Below, one piece after another: positions 45,415 to 55,138 of a DNA stretch of 64,000 nucleotides. Numbering within the stretch: the stretch's first letter is position 1; every line of letters starts with the position of its first letter. The notes beneath the pieces are model-generated. The model did no database searches. It saw only the letters and a list, made by a program, of their open reading frames with translations, and was not told the DNA's origin. This DNA is from Massilia sp. Root351 (GTDB lineage: Bacteria; Pseudomonadota; Gammaproteobacteria; Burkholderiales; Burkholderiaceae_D): positions 931,859 to 995,858 of the forward strand of contig NZ_LMDJ01000001.1 in assembly GCF_001425045.1 (NCBI RefSeq), read 5' to 3'. The position numbers and the translations under genes are program-made.

Positions 45415-48400
45415 ATGGCAAGCAACCCAGGCAATCGTCGTTTCCGCAGGCCCCTCATTGTTGCGCGCGCAGTGCGCAAGTTGCGCGCAGGCGCAACCGT
45501 ATTCGGATTGAGCCGCCGCAGCCGCCTGCGCGTGGTGCCGCCGCCGCAGACCGCCGTGCTGCTGCACGCGCAGGCCGCCGGCCCCGATCCGGCCGAACCG
45601 GCCAAGCCGAAGGGCAAGCGCACCCGCAACGCCCTGGTCCTGTTGCTGCTGGTGCTGCTGTCGCTGGCGGTGTGGTGGCTGCTGCAGGAAATGCGCACCT
45701 CGTCGATGCAGGCCCGGTTCTTCTCGGACCTGGCGGGCAAGGTCAACTACAAGGTCGAACCCGGCCCCAGCAAGGCGATCCGCTTCCCGCACGACAGCCC
45801 GTATGACGAGCGCCTCGGCTACGCCAACCTGCCGGACTACCTGGGCAAGCTGAAAACGCGCGACTACGAAGTGGCCGCGCAGGCGCGCTTCTCGCCCAAG
45901 ATGATCGAGCTGTCCGACATGGGCATCTTCGCCACCTACCGCGAGAAAACCCGCACCGGCCTGAATATCGTCGACTGCCGCGCCGAACCCCTGTTTAGCG
46001 CCAGCTACCCGGAGCGCATCTATCCCGGCTTCAAGGAAACCCCCACCGCGCTGGTGCAAAGCCTGCTGTTCATCGAGAACCGCGAGCTGCTGGACAATAC
46101 CTATCCGAAGCGCAACCCGGCCGTCGAGTGGGACCGCCTGAGCAAGGCGGTGCTGGAGAAATCCGTCAGCGCCGTGGCCGGCGGCCAGCGCGCCGCCGGC
46201 GGCAGCACGCTGGCCACCCAGATCGAGAAGTACCGCCACTCGCCGGAAGGGCGTACCGGCTCGATGAAGGACAAGCTGCAGCAGATGATCTCGGCCACCC
46301 TGCGCGCCTACCAGTACGGCCCGGACACCACCGAGGTGCGGCGCCAGATCGTGGTGGACTACCTGAACACGGTGCCGCTGTCGGCCAAGCCGGGCTACGG
46401 CGAAGTGAACGGCATCGGCGACGGCATGTGGGTCTGGTACGGCCGCGACTTCAACGAGATCAACCGCCTGTTGGGCGGCAAGATGGACCAGCCGGGCAGC
46501 GCGCTGGCCTTCAAGGAAGCGCTCAGCCTGCTGATCGCGCAGCGCCGCCCCAGCTACTACCTGGGCGCCGGCGACGCCGACCTGGAAACGCTGGCCAACA
46601 GCCATCTGCGGGTGCTGGCGCAGGCCGGCATCATCACCCCCGCGCTGCGCGACGCGGCGCTGAAAGTGCGCCTGCATCCGGCTGCCGGCAACGGCCTGGC
46701 CGACACGCCCGACATGTCCTTCGTCGAACGCAAGGCCTCGAACTCGGTGCGCAACCACCTGGCCAACTTGCTGGGCGATAACCGCATGTACAACCTGGAC
46801 CGGCTGGACCTGAACGTGGTCAGCACGCTGGACGCGCGCGCCCAGCGCGCCGTCACGCAAGTGCTGCGCGACCTGCGCGACCCCGAGATGGCCAAGGCCG
46901 CCGGCCTGACCGGCAAGGGCATGCTGGGCAACGGCGATCCGGCCAATGTGGTGTACAGCTTCACCCTGCTGGAAAAAGGCGAGGGCACCAACTACCTGCG
47001 CCTGCAGACCGACAATTTCGACCAGCCGCTGGACATCAACGAAGGCGCCAAGCTGGACCTGGGCTCGACCGCCAAGCTGCGCACCCTGGTGACCTACCTG
47101 GACATCATCGACCAGCTGCACAAGCGCTACAAGGACATGAGCCCCGAGCAGCTGGGCAAGCAGGTGCTGGCGCCGCAGGACCGCCTGAGCCAGTGGGCGG
47201 TAGCCTATTTCCAGGAGCACCCGTCCGACAAGCGCGGCCTGTCCGACATGCTGGCCGAAGCCATGGAACGCAAATACTCGGGCAACCCCGGCGAAGGCTT
47301 CTTCACCGGCGGCGGCGTGCACACCTTCGGCAACTTCTCGAAAGAGGACGACAGCCGCATCCTGACCGTGCGCGAAGCGCTGCGCCGCTCCACCAACCTG
47401 GTGTTCGTGCGCCTGATGCGCGACGTGGTGAAGTACTACATGTTCCAGGCGCCCGGCTCCTCGGCCTCGCTGCTGGCCGACGCCGACGATCCGCGCCGCG
47501 CCGAATACCTGGCGCGCTTCGCCGACAAGGAAGGCAAGGAATTCCTGTACCGCTTCTATTCCAAGTACCGCGGCAAGCCGAAGGCGGAACTGGACAAGAT
47601 CCTGGTGGCCAGCATCCGACCGACCCCGGTGCGGCTGGCCAATATCCACCGCACCCTGTTCCCCAACGCCACGGTGGAGGAATTTGCCGCCTACCTGAAC
47701 GCCAACCTGCCGTCGCAGAACGAAATCCAGGACGACCGTGCGGCCAAGATGTACGAGCAGTACGCGATGGACAAGTGGTCGCTGGCCGACCGCGGCTACC
47801 TGGCCAATGTGCACCCGCTGGAGCTGTGGCTGGTGGCCTACCTGCGCAACAACGACGGCGCCACCATGGCGCAGGCGGTGGCGGCCAGCGAGAAGGAACG
47901 CCAGGAGGTGTACCAGTGGCTGTTCAAGACCCACCGCAAGCACGCCCAGGACAAGCGCATCGCCGGCCTGGTGGAGATGGAGAGCTTCATGGCCATCCAC
48001 CGCCAGTGGAAGAAAATGGGCTACCCCTTCGAATCGCTGGTGCCGTCCTACGCCACCACGCTGGGCGCCTCGGCCGACCGGCCGTCTTCGCTGGCCGAGA
48101 TGATGGGCATTATCATCAACGGCGGCGTGCGCCAGAGCAGCCAGCGCATCACCTCGCTGCACTTCGCCTCCGGCACGCCGTATGAAACCCTGGTCAAGCG
48201 CGGCAAGCCGACCAGCAACGAGCAAGTGCTGTCGCCCGAAGTGGCGCGCGCGGCTGCGGACGCGATCCGCGAAGTGGTGTCGGACGGCACCGCCAAGCGC
48301 GTCAAGGCCGCCTTCGTCGGCGCCGACGGCGCCATCATTCCCGTCGGCGGCAAGACCGGCACCGGCGACCAGCGTTTCGAAGTGTATGGCGGCGGCGGGC

Positions 48401-48711
48401 GGCTGATCGAATCGCGCTTCGTGAACCGCTCGGCCACCTTCGTGTTCAACATCGGCGAGCGCTTCTTCGGCAGCATGACCGCTTATGTGCACGGGCCCGA
48501 ATCGAAGAACTACGACTTCACCAGCGCGCTGCCGGTGCAGCTGCTGGTGGTGCTGGCGCCCAGCCTGATGCCGCTGATCGAACCGAACGCCGCGCCGAAA
48601 GCCGGCGTGGTGGCGGCGGTGCACAATCCGGCGGCGGCCGGCGGCGCCAAGCCCGTGCTGGCGCCTGCGGCGGGCGGCGCCACGCCGCCGCTGCGCGCCT
48701 GCGGCGGCTGA
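45415..48711 (+). CDS. Very long class A PBP-like protein (GT51 + penicillin-binding domain)
   Basis: This 1098-residue protein has a cytoplasmic basic N-terminus and one membrane helix near 76-93. A GT51 transglycosylase domain follows, with the catalytic region LLFIENRELLD and GGSTLATQIEK. A transpeptidase-like domain has the SxxK motif in DLGSTAKLRTL, S-T-N in RRSTNLVFVR and KTG in GGKTGTGDQ. About 300 residues between the STN and KTG motifs are an extra, charged helical region. The C-terminus is Ala/Pro-rich. It probably polymerises and cross-links peptidoglycan. It is much longer than PBP1a, 1b or 1c (about 770-850) and may serve a special wall. A TAXI-type gene follows. Confidence 0.85.
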   Translation: MASNPGNRRFRRPLIVARAVRKLRAGATVFGLSRRSRLRVVPPPQTAVLLHAQAAGPDPAEPAKPKGKRTRNALVLLLLVLLSLAVWWLLQEMRTSSMQARFFSDLAGKVNYKVEPGPSKAIRFPHDSPYDERLGYANLPDYLGKLKTRDYEVAAQARFSPKMIELSDMGIFATYREKTRTGLNIVDCRAEPLFSASYPERIYPGFKETPTALVQSLLFIENRELLDNTYPKRNPAVEWDRLSKAVLEKSVSAVAGGQRAAGGSTLATQIEKYRHSPEGRTGSMKDKLQQMISATLRAYQYGPDTTEVRRQIVVDYLNTVPLSAKPGYGEVNGIGDGMWVWYGRDFNEINRLLGGKMDQPGSALAFKEALSLLIAQRRPSYYLGAGDADLETLANSHLRVLAQAGIITPALRDAALKVRLHPAAGNGLADTPDMSFVERKASNSVRNHLANLLGDNRMYNLDRLDLNVVSTLDARAQRAVTQVLRDLRDPEMAKAAGLTGKGMLGNGDPANVVYSFTLLEKGEGTNYLRLQTDNFDQPLDINEGAKLDLGSTAKLRTLVTYLDIIDQLHKRYKDMSPEQLGKQVLAPQDRLSQWAVAYFQEHPSDKRGLSDMLAEAMERKYSGNPGEGFFTGGGVHTFGNFSKEDDSRILTVREALRRSTNLVFVRLMRDVVKYYMFQAPGSSASLLADADDPRRAEYLARFADKEGKEFLYRFYSKYRGKPKAELDKILVASIRPTPVRLANIHRTLFPNATVEEFAAYLNANLPSQNEIQDDRAAKMYEQYAMDKWSLADRGYLANVHPLELWLVAYLRNNDGATMAQAVAASEKERQEVYQWLFKTHRKHAQDKRIAGLVEMESFMAIHRQWKKMGYPFESLVPSYATTLGASADRPSSLAEMMGIIINGGVRQSSQRITSLHFASGTPYETLVKRGKPTSNEQVLSPEVARAAADAIREVVSDGTAKRVKAAFVGADGAIIPVGGKTGTGDQRFEVYGGGGRLIESRFVNRSATFVFNIGERFFGSMTAYVHGPESKNYDFTSALPVQLLVVLAPSLMPLIEPNAAPKAGVVAAVHNPAAAGGAKPVLAPAAGGATPPLRACGG

Positions 48712-48809
48712 TGCCCGTCCGGCGGGTTGCGGTGCTGCGCACCTGACCCGCCGCCGCCAAACCGCGCAGCGCTTGCATGTTCGGCCATTTGTTGGCATGG
48801 TGTCATCCC

Positions 48810-50162
48810 ATGAAACCCATGCGCCACCACATGACCAAAGTGACCAAGATCCTCAAGTTCTCGCGCTTTTCCGTGCGCGACCTGATCGTCACCGCCGCCC
48901 CCACCATCCTCATCATTGCCGCCGCCTGCGCGCTGGCCTATGTGCTGGTCGATCCCGCGCCGCCGCGCGTGGTCACCCTGTCCACCGGCCAGGAGAACGG
49001 CGCCTACGAAGCCTTCGGCAAAAAGTACGCCGACCTGCTCGGCAAGCACGGCATCAAGGTGGTGCTGAAGCCGTCCATGGGCTCCTACGAAAACCTGCAG
49101 CGCCTGGGCGCCGGCGAAGCCGACATCGCCTTCCTGCAAAGCGGCACCACCAGCCAGGACGAGGCGGAGCGGCGCGGCCTGGTCTCGCTGGGCAGCCTGT
49201 TTACCGAACCGCTCTGGCTGTTCCTGCGCGAAGACGTCAAGATCAAGGACCTGACGCAGCTGAAAGGCCTGCGCATCAACCTGGGGCCGGAAGGCAGCGG
49301 CGCGCCGCGCCTGTTCAAGCAGGTGCTGGAGGCGAACGGCCTGGAGCCGTCCGAGCTCAAGGTGAGCTCGCTGGCCAACACCCCCGCCACCGTGGAGCTG
49401 CTGGAAAAGCGCATCGACGGCCTGGTGTTCAGTTCCGCGCCGGACGCGCCGCTGATCCAGATGCTGCTCATCACGCCCGGCATCAAGCTGTTCGACTTCA
49501 CGCAAGCCGAAGCCTACACGCGCCGCCTGCCGTTCCTGACCCACGTGGTGCTCCCGCGCGGCATCGTCGACCTGGGGCGCGACCTGCCGTCCAAGGATTA
49601 CCACCTGATCGCCCCCACCGCCACGCTGGTGGCGCGCGAGGACCTGCACCCGGCGCTGGTGGACCTGCTGGTGCAGGCGGCCAGCACCATCCACGGCGGC
49701 GCCGGCTGGTTCCAGCAGCAGGGCCAGTTCCCGTCGCCGAAATACAGCGAGATCCCGGTGGCGGAGGAAGCGGCCAAGTTCTACAAGGATGGCCCGCCCT
49801 TCCTGCAGCGCTACATGAGCTTCTGGCTGGCCACCTTCTTCGACCGCATGTGGGTGGTGGTGGTGGCGCTGGGCGCGCTGATCCTGCCGCTGTCGAAGGT
49901 GGTGCCGCCGCTGTATGTGTGGCGCATCCGCTCGCGCGTGTTCCGCTGGTACGGACAGCTGCGCACGGTGGAGCAGGCGCTGGCCGCCGCGCCGGAAGGC
50001 CGGCGCACCCAGGTCTACGCCGAGCAGCTCGAGCACCTGAACGACATCGAGGAAAAGGTCAACCAGATCTCGATCCCGCTGTCCTTCGCGGACGACCTGT
50101 ACGGCCTGCGCAGCCACATCAACCTGGTGCGGCAGCGGATACTGGGCGCGCATGCGGAGTAG
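48810..50162 (+). CDS. TAXI-family TRAP-type solute-binding protein with C-terminal membrane anchor
   Basis: This is a protein of about 450 residues. An N-terminal membrane helix (near 20-42) is followed by a periplasmic TAXI-type binding domain. Its features are LSTGQENGAYEAFGKKYADLL, the GEADIAFLQSGTT segment and LRINLGPEGSGAP. A second membrane helix near 345-365 (MWVVVVALGALILPL) follows, then a cytoplasmic helical tail with a coiled coil. Usual TAXI proteins are soluble and work with a TRAP permease; none is nearby. It may be a sensor or adaptor rather than a transporter part. Starts at 48777, 48810 and 48831 are all possible; 48810 is chosen without a clear ribosome site. Confidence 0.8.
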   Translation: MKPMRHHMTKVTKILKFSRFSVRDLIVTAAPTILIIAAACALAYVLVDPAPPRVVTLSTGQENGAYEAFGKKYADLLGKHGIKVVLKPSMGSYENLQRLGAGEADIAFLQSGTTSQDEAERRGLVSLGSLFTEPLWLFLREDVKIKDLTQLKGLRINLGPEGSGAPRLFKQVLEANGLEPSELKVSSLANTPATVELLEKRIDGLVFSSAPDAPLIQMLLITPGIKLFDFTQAEAYTRRLPFLTHVVLPRGIVDLGRDLPSKDYHLIAPTATLVAREDLHPALVDLLVQAASTIHGGAGWFQQQGQFPSPKYSEIPVAEEAAKFYKDGPPFLQRYMSFWLATFFDRMWVVVVALGALILPLSKVVPPLYVWRIRSRVFRWYGQLRTVEQALAAAPEGRRTQVYAEQLEHLNDIEEKVNQISIPLSFADDLYGLRSHINLVRQRILGAHAE

Positions 50163-50183
50163 GGGCATGTATCTGATGCTCGC

Positions 50184-50199
50184 TAAGTAATATTACTTA
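50184..50199. promoter_or_regulatory. 16-bp perfect palindrome upstream of a TonB receptor
   Basis: TAAGTAATATTACTTA is an exact palindrome 108 bases before the receptor start and 22 bases after the TAXI gene. AT-rich palindromes of this size are usual operators for dimeric regulators. No known consensus is claimed. Confidence 0.45.
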
Positions 50200-50306
50200 A
50201 TTGTTACAGCCGCGCGACACCCGGCTTGCAATTGCTTTGACTTTCCAATTTTGACGCGGTGATACTAAGGAGGCATAAGAAAAATTCAACCACACCAGGA
50301 GTAGCA

Positions 50307-52781
50307 ATGCAGAGAAATCACGTCCTTGCTGTAGCCATCGCCTCGCTGTTCGCCTCCGGCCACGCCGCCGCGCAATCCACCCCAGCTCCTTCCGATAACG
50401 CCGCCACCGTGGTCGTCACCGGCACCCGCGTCGCCAACCGCACCGCGCTCGACACCGCCTCGCCGGTCGACATTATCGGCGCCGACGCCATCAAGAACAC
50501 CGGCGTGCCCGAGATCGCGCAAGCGCTGTCGGTGGCGCTGCCGTCGCTGAACTTCCCGCGTCCCGGCCTGGCCGACGGCACCGACACCGTGCGCCCTGCC
50601 ACGCTGCGCGGCCTGGCGCCGGACCAGACCCTGGTGCTGGTGAATTCCAAGCGCCGCCACACCTCCTCGCTGGTGAACCTGAACGGCACCATCGGCCGCG
50701 GCTCGTCCTCGGTGGACATGAACACCATCCCGGTGGCGATGCTGAAAAATATCGAAGTGCTGCGCGACGGCGCCTCGGCCCAATACGGCTCGGACGCCAT
50801 CGCCGGCGTGGTCAACCTGCGCCTGCGCACCGACAAGACCGGCGGCGAATTTACTGCCACCTACGGCCAGCGCCGCACCGAATACGATTTCATCGCCGGC
50901 GCGCCGCCGGCCGGCGCCACCTGGGGCACCGAGACCTCGCGCAAGCGCAACGACGGCGGCACGGCCACCGTCAGCGGCTGGAAAGGCCTGACGCTGGGCG
51001 AGAGCGGCTACCTGACCATCGCCGCCGAATACAAGGACCAGGAGCACACCGAGCGCAGCGGCTACGACGTGCGCCAGCAGTACCCGCTGGTAAACGGCGC
51101 CTTCGACCCGCGCGAGAAGACCATCAACCGCTACAACGCCTGGTACGGCGAGCCGGAGCTGAAGCAGGCCACCCTCTTCGCCAACGCCGGCTACGCGCTG
51201 GAAGGCGGCGCCAAGCTGTATGGCTGGACCAGCTACCAGAAACGCGAAGCGCGTTCGGCCGGCTTCTTCCGCCGCGCGCTGCAGGACCAGAACATCATCG
51301 CGGTCTACCCGGACGGCTTCCTGCCCATCATCGCGCCGGACGTGGACGACTACAGCGCCACCGGCGGCGTGACCTGGCAAGCCGGCGCCTGGGACATGGA
51401 CGCCTCCATCGGCTACGGCAAGAACAAGATGCAGTACACCATCGAGAACACGCTGAACCGCTCCATCGGCGCGTCCAGCAAGACCCAGTTCGACGCGGGC
51501 GGCTTCTGGTACGACCAGCTGACCCTGAACCTGTCGGGCGTGCGCCAGATCGAAGTCGGCCTGGCCTCGCCGCTGAACGTGGCGGTGGGCGCCGAAGCGC
51601 GCCGCGAAGGCTACAAGCTGTTTGCCGGCGAAGCCGATTCCTGGCGCTACGGCGGCCAGGTGCTGGCCAACGGCACCCCGGCCGCGCCCGGCGCGCAAGT
51701 GTTCCCCGGTTTCCGTCCCGCCGACGAATCGGACAACTCGCGCAAGGCCTACAGCGCCTACGTCGACCTGGAAGCCAATTTGACCAAGCAGTTCCTCGGT
51801 TCGGTGGCCATCCGCGGCGAGCACTTCTCCGACTTCGGCAACAGCGTGTCGGGCAAGCTGGCCGGCCGCTACGACTTCGTGCCCGAGTTCGCGCTGCGCG
51901 GCTCGGTGCAGAACGGCTTCCGCGCGCCGTCGCCGCAGCAGCAGTTCTTCACGTCGACCTCCACCAACTTCATCAACGGCGTGCCGTTCGAGATCACCAC
52001 CTTCAAGCCCAGCCACCCGGCCGCCATCGCGCTGGGCGCCAAGCCGCTGGATGCCGAGAAATCGGTCAACTTCTCGCTCGGTTCGGTGATGCGCTTCGGC
52101 GCGGTGAGCGTGACGGCGGACGCCTTCCACATCAAGATCAAAGACCGCATCGTGCTGTCCGAGAACCTGACGGCGGCCAACGTGCGCGACTTCCTGACCA
52201 AGCAAGGCTTCATCGGCGTGGGCGGCGGGCGCTTCTTCATCAACGGCGTGGACACCACCACCAAGGGCATCGACATCGTCACCAGCTGGCCGGTGCAGAC
52301 CAACGGCTACGGCAAGCTCGACTTCACGGTGGCCGGCAACTACACCAAGACCGACGTGACCAAGGTGCCGGTGACGGCGCAGCTGGCCGCGCTGTCGCCG
52401 GCGCCGGTGCTGTTCGACCGCGTCAACGTGCTGACCTTTACCGACGGCACGCCGAAGACCAAGTTCATCGGCAGCAGCACCTGGTCCTACGGCCCGTTCG
52501 GCGTCACGGCGCGCGCCACGCGCTACGGCAAGATCCTGGCGCCGGGCACCACGGCCAACCTGGACTTCTGGATGAGCGCCAAGACGCTGGTCGACCTCGA
52601 AGGCCGCTACGCCATCACCAGCAAGCTGTCGCTGGCGGTAGGCGCGGACAACCTGTTCGACCAATACCCTGACGCCTACCCGGCCGCCCTGAACACGACC
52701 GGCAACGCCCCGTACTCGAACTACTCCCCGTTCGGCCGCTCCGGCCGCTACGTGTACGCCCGCCTGAACTACTCCTTGTAA
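50307..52781 (+). CDS. TonB-dependent receptor
   Basis: This 824-residue outer-membrane receptor has a signal peptide (cleavage after AAAQ near 23). The plug domain has VVVTGTRVANR, VNSKRRHTSSLVNLN, IEVLRDGASAQYGSDAIAG and VVNLRLR. A long beta-barrel ends with the aromatic RYVYARLNYSL. It takes up a large nutrient powered by TonB; the substrate cannot be deduced because no transporter or enzyme genes are linked. The ATG at 50307 follows AGGAG. A palindromic operator candidate lies upstream, and repeat family 1 lies directly after its stop. Confidence 0.94.
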   Translation: MQRNHVLAVAIASLFASGHAAAQSTPAPSDNAATVVVTGTRVANRTALDTASPVDIIGADAIKNTGVPEIAQALSVALPSLNFPRPGLADGTDTVRPATLRGLAPDQTLVLVNSKRRHTSSLVNLNGTIGRGSSSVDMNTIPVAMLKNIEVLRDGASAQYGSDAIAGVVNLRLRTDKTGGEFTATYGQRRTEYDFIAGAPPAGATWGTETSRKRNDGGTATVSGWKGLTLGESGYLTIAAEYKDQEHTERSGYDVRQQYPLVNGAFDPREKTINRYNAWYGEPELKQATLFANAGYALEGGAKLYGWTSYQKREARSAGFFRRALQDQNIIAVYPDGFLPIIAPDVDDYSATGGVTWQAGAWDMDASIGYGKNKMQYTIENTLNRSIGASSKTQFDAGGFWYDQLTLNLSGVRQIEVGLASPLNVAVGAEARREGYKLFAGEADSWRYGGQVLANGTPAAPGAQVFPGFRPADESDNSRKAYSAYVDLEANLTKQFLGSVAIRGEHFSDFGNSVSGKLAGRYDFVPEFALRGSVQNGFRAPSPQQQFFTSTSTNFINGVPFEITTFKPSHPAAIALGAKPLDAEKSVNFSLGSVMRFGAVSVTADAFHIKIKDRIVLSENLTAANVRDFLTKQGFIGVGGGRFFINGVDTTTKGIDIVTSWPVQTNGYGKLDFTVAGNYTKTDVTKVPVTAQLAALSPAPVLFDRVNVLTFTDGTPKTKFIGSSTWSYGPFGVTARATRYGKILAPGTTANLDFWMSAKTLVDLEGRYAITSKLSLAVGADNLFDQYPDAYPAALNTTGNAPYSNYSPFGRSGRYVYARLNYSL

Positions 52782-52787
52782 TACGGC

Positions 52788-52848
52788 AAAATGGGGTCAG
52801 GGTTAATTAATTTGTCTTGGACAAATTAATTAACCCTGACCCCATTTT
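52788..52848. repeat. 61-bp palindrome, second copy of repeat family 1
   Basis: Two perfect 29-base arms flank a TTG loop. The outer AAAATGGGGTCAGGGTTAAT is identical to that of the palindrome at 25782, while the centre differs. It too lies between two convergent genes (TonB receptor and rhodanese). Confidence 0.9.
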
Positions 52849-52880
52849 TCGTTAGGGAAAGTCCTTGCGGCAGGGCGGTG

Positions 52881-53339
52881 TCAGGCGCCGAGCCAGGGCA
52901 GGCCGGCCTGGCACCAGCCGCCGACCAGCTTGCGGTGGCCTGCGGCGTCTTTGTCGCCTTCGAAGCCTTCCAGGATGTCGTAGCATTGGGTGTAGCCGTG
53001 CTCGGTCGCCAGTTTGGCGGCGTGGCGCGAGCGCACGCCGGAGCGGCACAGGAACAGCAGCACCTGGTCTTTTTTCGCCACCGCTTCCAGCTGTTGCACG
53101 AATTGCGGGTTGGGCACGCCGCCGGGATAGGTGCTCCACTGCACTGCACCATGCTGGGCCTCGGCGATGGCTACCCGGCCCACCCAGTCGCGCTCGGCAT
53201 TGGTGCGTACATCGATCAGTTTGACCCCGCTGTCCGCGCTCAGCAGCGCGTACGCTTCGGCCGGCGTCACGGCGCCGGCGTAGGGCAGGGCGGCATCGCG
53301 GCCGCGCGCCCGGGCAAGGATCTCGGTAATAGTGCTCAT
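52881..53339 (-). CDS. Rhodanese-like sulfurtransferase
   Basis: This is a 152-residue single rhodanese domain. LIDVRTNAERDWVG marks the CH2A-type region, and the active-site loop FLCRSGVRSRHAA carries the persulfide Cys. EGFEGDKDAAGHRKLVGGW is the usual end. It moves sulfane sulfur to an acceptor in the cytoplasm. The ATG at 53339 is chosen; a longer frame to 53453 would run into the glnA control region. It is divergent from glnA. Confidence 0.92.
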   Translation of the reverse strand: MSTITEILARARGRDAALPYAGAVTPAEAYALLSADSGVKLIDVRTNAERDWVGRVAIAEAQHGAVQWSTYPGGVPNPQFVQQLEAVAKKDQVLLFLCRSGVRSRHAAKLATEHGYTQCYDILEGFEGDKDAAGHRKLVGGWCQAGLPWLGA

Positions 53340-53409
53340 GGCGATTTTTCCCACTTCCGCTGTCAATATTGCGTTTATTATAGTGCCCGATCGTCCATGA
53401 AAACTTTTT

Positions 53410-53521
53410 TGCACCAAGTCGATGCATTTTTTTGAAATGCCAATATTTCGCACCGAATTTGTGCAAAATTTGGCAAATGCACCATCGCGGTGCGCGTTTG
53501 ATTATGCGCAAAAGTAGTGCA
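53410..53521 (+). promoter_or_regulatory. Four NtrC-like binding sites upstream of glnA
   Basis: Four 17-base dyads fit TGCAC(C/Y)-N5-(R)GTGCA with few mismatches. They are TGCACC-N5-GATGCA (53410-53426), CGCACC-N5-TGTGCA (53449-53465), TGCACC-N5-GGTGCG (53478-53494) and TGCGCA-N5-AGTGCA (53505-53521). They sit about 50-145 bases before the expected start of the sigma-54 promoter. ntrB and ntrC are encoded downstream of glnA. Confidence 0.75.
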
Positions 53522-53535
53522 AGAGGGGAAAACTT

Positions 53536-53553
53536 CTGGCACGCTTCCTGCTT
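53536..53553 (+). promoter_or_regulatory. Sigma-54 promoter of glnA
   Basis: TGGCACG (53537-53543) and CTGCT (53548-53552) keep the required GG-N10-GC spacing of the -24/-12 promoter (GG 53538-53539, GC 53550-53551). The expected transcription start is near 53562, about 60 bases before the glnA ATG. Confidence 0.85.
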
Positions 53554-53622
53554 AATGGATTGACGAGTTTCAAGCTGCACGCAACAGCGTGGGCTGCCCC
53601 ACTTTTTCACTAGGAGAGACGC

Positions 53623-55038
53623 ATGGCACTGACCGCCGCAGAAGTATTGAAAATGGTACAAGATAACGAAGTGAAATTCGTTGATTTCCGCTTTGCCGAC
53701 ACCCGCGGCAAAGAACAGCACGTCACTGTGCCTGTATCGCACTTCGATATCGACAAGTTCGAATCCGGTCACGCCTTCGATGGCTCCTCGATCGCCGGCT
53801 GGAAGGGCATCGAAGCATCCGATATGATCCTGCTGCCTGACCCAGCAACCGCGAACATTGACCCGTTCATGGAAGAGACCACCCTGTTCATGCAGTGCGA
53901 CGTGATCGAACCGTCGGACGGCAAGGGCTACGACCGCGACCCGCGCTCCATCGCCAAGCGCGCTGAAGCCTATCTGAAATCGTCCGGCCTGGGCGACACG
54001 GCCTACTTCGGTCCCGAGCCAGAGTTCTTCATCTTCGATTCCGTCAAATGGAAAATCGACATGTCGGGCGCCAAGGTGCAGATCGACTCCGACGAAGCTT
54101 CCTGGTCGACCGACAAGGACATCGAAGGCGGCAACAGCGGCCACCGTCCTACCGTCAAGGGCGGCTACTTCCCAGTGCCGCCAGTCGATTCCTTCCAGGA
54201 CATGCGCTCGGAAATGTGCCTGATCCTGGAATCGCTGGGCATCCCGGTTGAAGTGCACCACCACGAAGTGGCCGGCGCCGGCCAGAACGAAATCGGCACC
54301 AAGTTCTCGACCCTGGTCGAGCGCGCCGACTGGACCCAGAACCTGAAATACGTGGTCTGGAACGTGGCCCACAGCTATGGCAAAACCGCCACCTTCATGC
54401 CGAAACCTATCGTTGGCGACAACGGTTCGGGCATGCACGTGCACCAGTCGATCTGGAAAGACGGCAAAAACCTGTTCGCCGGCGACGGCTATGCCGGCCT
54501 GTCCGACTTCGCGCTGTACTACATCGGCGGCATCATCAAGCACGCCAAGGCGCTGAACGCGATCACCAATCCGGGCACCAACTCGTACAAGCGCCTGGTG
54601 CCAGGCTACGAGGCGCCAGTGAAGCTGGCGTACTCGGCCCGCAACCGTTCGGCTTCGATCCGTATTCCGCACGTGGCCAATCCTAAGGGCCGCCGCATCG
54701 AAACCCGCTTCCCGGATCCACTGGCAAACCCATACCTGTGCTTCGCAGCACTGATGATGGCCGGCCTGGACGGCGTGCAGAACAAGATCCATCCGGGCGA
54801 AGCCGCTTCGAAAGATCTGTACCATCTGCCACCGGAAGAAGACGCACTGATCCCGACCGTGTGCGCTTCGCTGGAAGAAGCCCTGGATCACCTGAACAAG
54901 GACCGCGAGTTCCTGACCCGCGGCGGCGTGTTCACCGATTCGATGATCGATGCCTACATCGAACTGAAGATGACCGAAGTGACCCGTATGCGCATGACCA
55001 CGCACCCGGTCGAATTCGACATGTACTACTCGCTGTAA
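53623..55038 (+). CDS. glnA: Glutamine synthetase, type I
   Basis: This 471-residue enzyme makes glutamine from glutamate and ammonia with ATP and forms a dodecamer. Landmarks are [11 protein letters not shown], the metal and glutamate site [43 protein letters not shown], and NRSASIRIP. Tyr in LYHLPPEE is the adenylylation site, so GlnE control is expected. A TAGGAGAG ribosome site precedes the ATG. Control by nitrogen is shown by the sigma-54 promoter and NtrC-like sites. ntrB and ntrC lie just downstream, past a small gene. Confidence 0.98.
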   Translation: MALTAAEVLKMVQDNEVKFVDFRFADTRGKEQHVTVPVSHFDIDKFESGHAFDGSSIAGWKGIEASDMILLPDPATANIDPFMEETTLFMQCDVIEPSDGKGYDRDPRSIAKRAEAYLKSSGLGDTAYFGPEPEFFIFDSVKWKIDMSGAKVQIDSDEASWSTDKDIEGGNSGHRPTVKGGYFPVPPVDSFQDMRSEMCLILESLGIPVEVHHHEVAGAGQNEIGTKFSTLVERADWTQNLKYVVWNVAHSYGKTATFMPKPIVGDNGSGMHVHQSIWKDGKNLFAGDGYAGLSDFALYYIGGIIKHAKALNAITNPGTNSYKRLVPGYEAPVKLAYSARNRSASIRIPHVANPKGRRIETRFPDPLANPYLCFAALMMAGLDGVQNKIHPGEAASKDLYHLPPEEDALIPTVCASLEEALDHLNKDREFLTRGGVFTDSMIDAYIELKMTEVTRMRMTTHPVEFDMYYSL

Positions 55039-55078
55039 TGAGCGACGCAGGGCCGGCCTGGTGCCGGCCTGCAACCAG

Positions 55079-55116
55079 ACGCGAGGACAGCAGCTGCTCT
55101 CCTCGCGTTTTTTTTA
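55079..55116 (+). terminator. Intrinsic terminator after glnA
   Basis: ACGCGAGGA and TCCTCGCGT form a 9-bp stem with an inner CAGC/GCTG pairing, followed by a long T-run. It probably separates most glnA transcripts from the downstream genes, with read-through under nitrogen stress possible. Confidence 0.88.
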
Positions 55117-55138
55117 CCGGATGTTGTATAGTCGGGGC

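Noticed and set aside
45403..48798. 1131-codon minus-strand frame opposite the long PBP gene
   Set aside because: The plus strand has GT51 and transpeptidase motifs throughout; the antisense product is low-complexity Arg/Gln/His/Val.
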